Assembly (NCBI GenBank): GCA_963978545.1
Contig: OZ021726.1
Location: 57,090,959-57,154,958, forward strand
Length of the DNA: 64,000 nt
DNA from: Linyphia triangularis
Lineage: Eukaryota; Arthropoda; Arachnida; Araneae; Linyphiidae
Direction: 5' to 3'
Part shown: positions 58,545-64,000 of the stretch, piece after piece
Numbering within the stretch: the stretch's first letter is position 1
Layout of the letters: every line of letters begins with the position of its first letter
Made by a program: the position numbers and the translations under genes
Notes under the pieces: generated by a model
The model's input: only the letters and a program-made list of their open reading frames with translations
What the model was told of the DNA's origin: nothing
The model's database searches: none

Positions 58545-61500
58545 ATGAGAAGTAGTAAAATGTTTAACTTTGTGACACACTCAGAGGACGCTGTAAGTTT
58601 TGGTACCGCTCTGAACATCATTCTGATTTTTTGTATAAAATGTAGATAAATACTATTACCTTAAGAAATGCTCTGATCTGCTGGAGAAAGAGGGGTGCGG
58701 GACTTCAAAAATAGCCTTTGAATGAGTTAATTTAAAAGCGCCTAATGTACTATAACTTGCCAAATAGTAAGCATTTTCTTTGATAATCCAACGTTCTAAA
58801 ACGTTTGCTAAGACAAGGAACATACACGATTGTACTTATCTGGTGGCATATACTATAAATTCCCGTTGAGGGAAAGCCTTTAAAATAAAACTTTTTAAGA
58901 CATTTATTCTGAATTCTGTATTAAAAAAAAGGACACGAAATTCAATAAGTTAAGCAAAAAAATAAACTGGAATAACGACTGACATTTACATGTTTCAGAT
59001 TTCTTCTCGTTTGACGCCCAGTGACTTTTACCTTCTGAAGTCTTCGGTTGTAAATTGCGTAACTTTTCGGGAATGTTGTGCTGACATGTTTACAATTGAC
59101 GCTAATGATGCGTATCACTTGGAGAAAGAGAAGTTTAAAAAAATAACTAATGGTAAGGAGTTCTGATGAAAAATTTGATGGAAACTTATATAAAAATAAG
59201 ATTGTGCTGAACTATTGTGCGAGGTCTCCTGTTTTCACGGCATAAACTTTGTGACGAGAGCTATTGTGATAGAAAGTAGCAGCGTTAGATTAGTTCTGAT
59301 AATTTTAACATGAACGGTAGAACGGTATTCTGATCGAGACAGGCTGATCAGGATAGCCTTCTGGGGAATCACACCACGATCGTTAAGGAATGTGTTCAAA
59401 ACACCTATTATATTAAGAACAACAAAATTAAAGTTTTACGAAATGCAATTTGAAATTAATCAATTTGCCTTTTACATTTGTGATCATTGGTCACTAAGAC
59501 ACAAGATTGCAGTTTTGAAACGGCTTTGAAATAGAAAGTTCTGAATAATACGTATACAGTTTAAAAGCAATAATACCTGTTTTCGACTGATAAGAACAAA
59601 ACGTATAAAAAATTTCTCAAGAAAGATTTTAGAACAAGATCTCAGAAAATGCTATCATCAGGAAAACCCAAGTAAACAAACACACGACGGAGAACCCATC
59701 ATGAACAGTTTCAAGGGTGTCAGATGACGCGCATGTTTTCATCATAGAAATCAAAGCACCGATTGTTTGAAATGACATCTTTCGTTTCTTTCTCGTTGAA
59801 ACGAATGCTGGTGTATCAAGTCTATGTGTGGCGTTGTTAGATGAGGTACTATTTATATTGAAAATAAAGGTAGTTGAAAGCTATTAATTTTTATTAACAA
59901 GAAAGTCGAACAAAATAATTTTCTTTTAAGTTTTGATAACAGTAAACTTCCATAATAATGTAAATAATATATCTTTTCAAGCGATCGAGAAAAGTAGCAA
60001 GTTTTTTTTATTTTCAAGTATTTGCAGTCATTAACGATGATTATGCAACAAAATTATTATAATTAAAAATAGTGTAATAGACAAAGCCGATATCAATTTT
60101 TAGCCGTCAAATAACTTAAATTTTCTTTTAAATTATTTAATTTAACTTATGGCCAACATTTGTTAAATAACGAAAGTTGTCCTGACTAATTTTGTTAAAA
60201 AAATGTTTTATTTTGTGAAATTAAGAAGAAAAAATACAGTAAGGAGTTCAAGTGACATTTTTATAAAAAGCACATCTAAGTCAAAAACCACTTATTACAT
60301 TTTTTATTCATTTTGACGTGAGCAGGTCAAGCAATTCATCTTTAAAGAATATCGTGATGACAAGACTGCATTTTATGACATAAAAATATTATCAATGACG
60401 CCCCCATCCTTTCACATAAATAGGGCGGCATTATTTCTTTACATTCGTTACTCATTTTGGAATAATAGACCTCAAACGAACTATTTTAGCCATCATTATC
60501 GGGTTAACAACATTTAAAAAATTCGTTGTTTTTTTTCTCTTTCAAAACTCAGACCAGACCAGACACAACAAAAAACCTCCTTCCACAATCTTGAAAAGTT
60601 TAGTGACCCAGAAGTTGGAAGCACGCGACGTGATCACCAAAGTAAGTTCGCAATTAAAGCACAAATCGGAGCGGCACGAATATTAATCAAGAACTTTCAC
60701 CATCCAAAACCGACTATTATTCCTGCCAAAGTGCAAAGACGGGGTCAAAAACTAATTTCAGACTTCACGGGCGGGCAGTGGTGCATTCTCCCACGTTGCA
60801 ACTCTTGGACGATTTTGTGAGATGCGACCAGATGACATGGAAGGTCGCGAATGAGCGGGATTGTTTTTGATTTGTTATTTTATCGCATCACCCTTCATTC
60901 TGAAAGAACAAAGGATTCGGCATCTGGAATAAAATAACAAATTCCGTTGAGCAAAGATGAGTTTGTGCGGCTTTGAAAGACTTCTTCACTAAATATAGGA
61001 TTTTGCGCTAAAACTAGGTCGACCGAAATAATGGAATTGGAATATGGCAAGTTTTGAAGGTAGTTACACTTTTTTTGTGGGGAATATTCATCGCCAGAAA
61101 TTACGAATAAAGTGGTATCAGCAAAAAAATTAGCGGCTAGATCTTTTCTCATTTAGCATGGTAAAATATTTACGTCACTATTTTTTTTTTTTTTTAATCT
61201 TAACTTTAGGTTGGTTGGTTAATAAGCTCAACGACCTATTTTTGTGCACAATAACGGCTAATCAGGGCGGGACCTACAGCTTACCGTGGATTCCGAAACA
61301 CAACAATCATGTCTAACCCGAAGATTCGAACCCGGTAACTTTTTGCACGCAAGGCCAGAGCGTTAACCACACAGCCGTCAGGTAGATCTTGACTTTAGAT
61401 CAAGTGTTTTAAGGAAAATCCCCCACATTTTTCTTATTGTAATTGCATGTTTTTTTTTTTATTATTATTATTCCAGATAGTAGTAAAATTGCTAAGGTAA

Positions 61501-64000
61501 GATTTGTAAATATTTTGCGCAAATTGATAAAGAATACACCGTTACCAATAGGGACAACATTAGAGAGTGTGTCCAATATTGAATACAAATCATTTCAATT
61601 GTCAGTTTAAAGTTAAGCATAGTAATTTCTATAGACCTTCTCCTAAACCATTTGTTTAGTAACCAAGAACTGTGCAGTTGATCAAACTCATTCTTAGCTA
61701 GAGAATGATCATCAAGTTGGATTGTTTTCTCATTTTACCTCTGGTAATCTTTTTGAGTTTAAAGGAGTGTATTTCAACGTAGTCGGAATAAGTACCCAAT
61801 ATTCAATAGTTGTCATTCGAATAGCATAACCATAAGATTTGTTAAGTTTTTCTTGTTGTTGTTGTTTCTTATCCCAGTTGGCCAAGTCAGACCTCTACCT
61901 TCGGATGCTCCAGGTTTCCAACCAACAGAAGCTGTCCCCTAACCCCCTAAGTTTTTCTTACGTTACGCAACTAAAAGGTAATTTACTTTTATAGGATCAA
62001 TACTAGCAAAATAACAAAACAAAACAAAAAAAATCAATAAAATAAGTTTAAAGAATTATATAAATACCATAAGCAAATTTCAACCGTAAAAATAATAAAT
62101 AAATATCATGAATAAGTGGTTTGCTATCTTCTCAAAAATAATAGTTGATGTTTTGAAACGATTGACAACCCACTCCTTCAAAACTCCATTACGATGTCAA
62201 TTTGTCAAAAATCAAATTTTGATGCATGCTTATATGATGCCATAAAGTGATTCCCAGTCATTAAAAACCTGATTCGTCACTCACATAGGTTCGAAACTAC
62301 TTGTATATTTATTGGATAGTAAATAAGATTAAAATTGATTTTTTGAATGTTATTGACTATCAATAAATAAACAAGTAGTTCCAATAAGTTTTTCCGATGT
62401 TCATTTTTGGTTGGTTGTTTTCAGATTATCTGGCGCCGTCACTAACACGAGGGCTATAATGCGCCGAAACATTCGTCATTAGACAAGCCAACATACATTT
62501 ACAAACCACCCATGCCAAACACGGGACTCGAACCCGCCGATGTTCATTTTTAAAAATAGTCACTGTTAAGATACGTGCAATGTAATCCACATTTCATTTT
62601 GCATTGCTACTTTTCAATAATAATCTGTAAGCATAAAAAAAAAAAAAAAAAAAGCATTAACTTTAAATTAACCAATCCTAATGTTTTGTAAATTGAACTT
62701 AATTGTGATTTTTTTTATTCAAGCCATCCCTCTTCAAACTTGCGTCTGCATTTTCATACAATAAAATTCTTTCATTTAAGATTGGCAACAGAAAAAAAAA
62801 GGATACAGATTTTTTTCATGGCTTCAAAGAAATGTGGTTGATAGAATAGTGTAGTTAGAAAATCAAAATGACCGACATCCGGTTGACTAAAGAATAGATA
62901 GGGTTGTAAAAGACTTTCAAGATAACTACCGGAAATGCTTGTCTCCCTTCAGCCTCCTTTATCAGAATTTGTAGAAACTGGACAAGGGGGAAGAGGGGCG
63001 ACTTATCTAAACAGAGGAAGTGGTGACGGTGGTCAACGTACGGCCCTGGGGGGGTCGAGTGCGTCATTTTGCCTCCACTTGTCAGGGCTTGTCAAAACGG
63101 GAAAGTAGCCTGAAGCTCACTTCCTGTCTAGGTCTAGACAGCAAATGAATACTGAGGAAGGATAGGGGACGCGCCAAACCAGGAGTCAAAATAAGCTCTT
63201 TTTTCTTCTTTTTTTTTCGTGGAATATTGTCAGTGAGCTTAAGGGGACTATATCATTTAAATAGTATCATTATATAATTTACTATAAAACTGGTAAACTC
63301 AAATCAAGCAATTTACTTTAAAAGGAACATACAAATATAGGTTAAGTATGCGTTAAAAAAAAAAAAAAAAAAAAAAACAGTTACTGGGTCCCCCAAAAAA
63401 TAATTGACTGCATAATTTTTACATTTCAAATTTACTAAGCCTTTTCTAGATATGAAATCAATGAATCGAATATTGTGTTTCAGAAGGCCGGTGAATGACA
63501 CTTCTTTATCGTTAAAAGAAGAGCAAATCCATTGTTCAACATAATGCACTTCATTTTTTATCATAATCCTCCTAAAATGAAAGTGCAACTAATGAGATAA
63601 AATAAATACCCTTATCCTTACAAAACCAATTAAAAAATATAATTAACAAGCTTGTATTCTTTGTGCAATCTTTACTTTTAACGATTTCTGTTCTCAAAAA
63701 CCCAATTTAATAAAAGGACTATTGAACCTCGTACACACAATAGACGTGCTTTGTAAACTTAACGATGCTTAATCTTCCAAACCAATGTGAATAAAAGGTT
63801 CATTGTCAACCAATAGAAAAGAATTAAAGAACGAAAAACAGCTATCAGTCTCTATGAGCACAATAACAAAGAATCAAAAAGCTATCGTATCTACTATCTT
63901 TACTGTCGCATATTTATTCACTCGTTCTAATCGACTTGCGTTCTATTCCCATTTTTTTTCAGAAGCAACGAAGTACTTGCAGATGGTTGGAAGAAGTGCA
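58545..64000 (+). CDS. 5' part of an unrecognised multi-exon gene, 143 codons visible, 3' partial
   Basis: Five exons chain in phase: 58545-58592 (ATG, phase 0 out), 58999-59152 (phase 1 out), 60553-60641 (phase 0 out), 61878-61977 (phase 1 out) and 63963 to the window edge. All four introns are GT-AG with good signals (CT|GTAAGT; TGTTTCAG and G|GTAAGG; AAACTCAG and AAA|GTAAGT; CTTATCCCAG and G|GTAATT; TTTTTTTCAG). The peptide begins MRSSKMFNFVTHSEDA. It continues with ISSRLTPSDFYLLKSSVVN and a cysteine-containing stretch (FRECCADMF), then KEKFKKITND, a basic link (RHNKKPPSTILKSLV), QKLEARDVITKLAKSDLYLR, LSPNPLSFSYVTQLKEATKY and on out of the window. It looks soluble and largely helical, with no signal peptide, membrane segment or zinc-finger pattern. 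I do not recognise the family. The frame is open 20 codons upstream of the chosen ATG, so an earlier start or exon is possible. Confidence 0.66.
59640..59752 (+). repeat. single diverged satellite monomer, 10 kb from the array
   Basis: It carries GATCTCAGAAAATGCTATCATC, GGAGAACCCA, CAGATGACGCGCATGTTTTC and ATCATAGAAA in the same order as the 46.7-49.2 kb unit. Divergence in the first half is greater than within the array. It lies in the second intron of the 58.5-kb gene. Confidence 0.85.
61210..61385 (-). mobile_element. tRNA-derived SINE family A, copy 3
   Basis: On the minus strand it shows a tRNA-like head with box B (GGTTCGAATCTT, one end mutated) and the family body with GTAGGTCCCGCCCTGAT and GCCGTTATTGTGCACAAAAA. 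It ends in AACCAACCAACC. The flanks ATCTTAACTTTAG (61197-61209) and ATCTTGACTTTAG (61386-61398) form a 13-bp target duplication with one mismatch. It lies in intron 3 of the 58.5-kb gene. Confidence 0.88.
62409..62536 (-). mobile_element. tRNA-derived SINE family B, copy 3, 5'-truncated
   Basis: The body is near-identical to the other family B copies (GCGCCGAAACATTCGTCATT read on plus). It is cut within box B of the head. A perfect 15-bp target duplication, CCGATGTTCATTTTT, lies at 62394-62408 and 62537-62551. It lies in intron 4 of the 58.5-kb gene. Confidence 0.92.

Noticed and set aside
61477..61496. A 20-nt microexon with good acceptor and donor between exons 3 and 4 of the 58.5-kb gene
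   Set aside because: In the frame of the chosen chain its inclusion shifts exon 4 into an early stop, while skipping it keeps the frame open to the window edge. It could be a poison exon, but nothing supports use.

Overview
The window is animal nuclear DNA. It is strongly AT-rich, the genes have many GT-AG introns, the exons are small and widely spaced, and transposons, MITEs and tRNA-derived SINEs are dense. The conserved genes (a KIAA0930 homologue, an Ikaros/Hunchback-like zinc-finger factor, a TMEM41B/Stasimon homologue) fit an arthropod. A chelicerate such as a spider is my best guess, but this is inferred from overall style and I have no diagnostic marker. Most ORFs of 60-100 codons are chance or repeat ORFs. 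The genes were rebuilt by hand by joining exons with compatible splice phases.

Layout. 1-12.6 kb: KIAA0930 homologue on the minus strand. Seven coding exons run from 12529 down to 2039, and the 3' end is probably outside the window. Its long first intron holds a 2.27-kb hAT transposon sitting in a small tandem repeat, and its last intron holds a perfect 27-bp hairpin. 16.4-18.4 kb: single-exon C2H2 zinc-finger gene on the minus strand (641 aa; 5 N-terminal and 2 C-terminal fingers, a PxDLS CtBP motif and a VKPE SUMO motif). 19.2-24.0 kb: a 638-bp TIR element, a 0.5-kb MITE, a SINE and a 1.74-kb hAT-type element. 24.1-34.6 kb: complete TMEM41B gene on the plus strand (seven exons, 264 aa), with its start codon 78 bp from the hAT end. 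35.4-35.7 kb: terminal exon of an unrecognised minus-strand gene, convergent with TMEM41B.

36-58 kb is mostly gene-poor. It holds several MITEs (hAT, piggyBac, Tc1/mariner types), a 2.5-kb satellite array (46.72-49.23 kb) carrying nested SINEs and a higher-order duplication, and a few candidate exons. 58.5-64 kb: five phase-compatible exons on the plus strand define the 5' part of a multi-exon gene I do not recognise. It runs off the right edge with 143 codons visible and is the best candidate here for an undescribed gene.

The genes are independent transcription units, not a pathway or operon. TMEM41B acts in ER lipid scrambling and autophagy, the zinc-finger protein is a nuclear regulator, and KIAA0930 proteins have no established function. 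A recurring theme is a transposon edge close upstream of a gene start (TMEM41B, the zinc-finger gene, the 58.5-kb gene).
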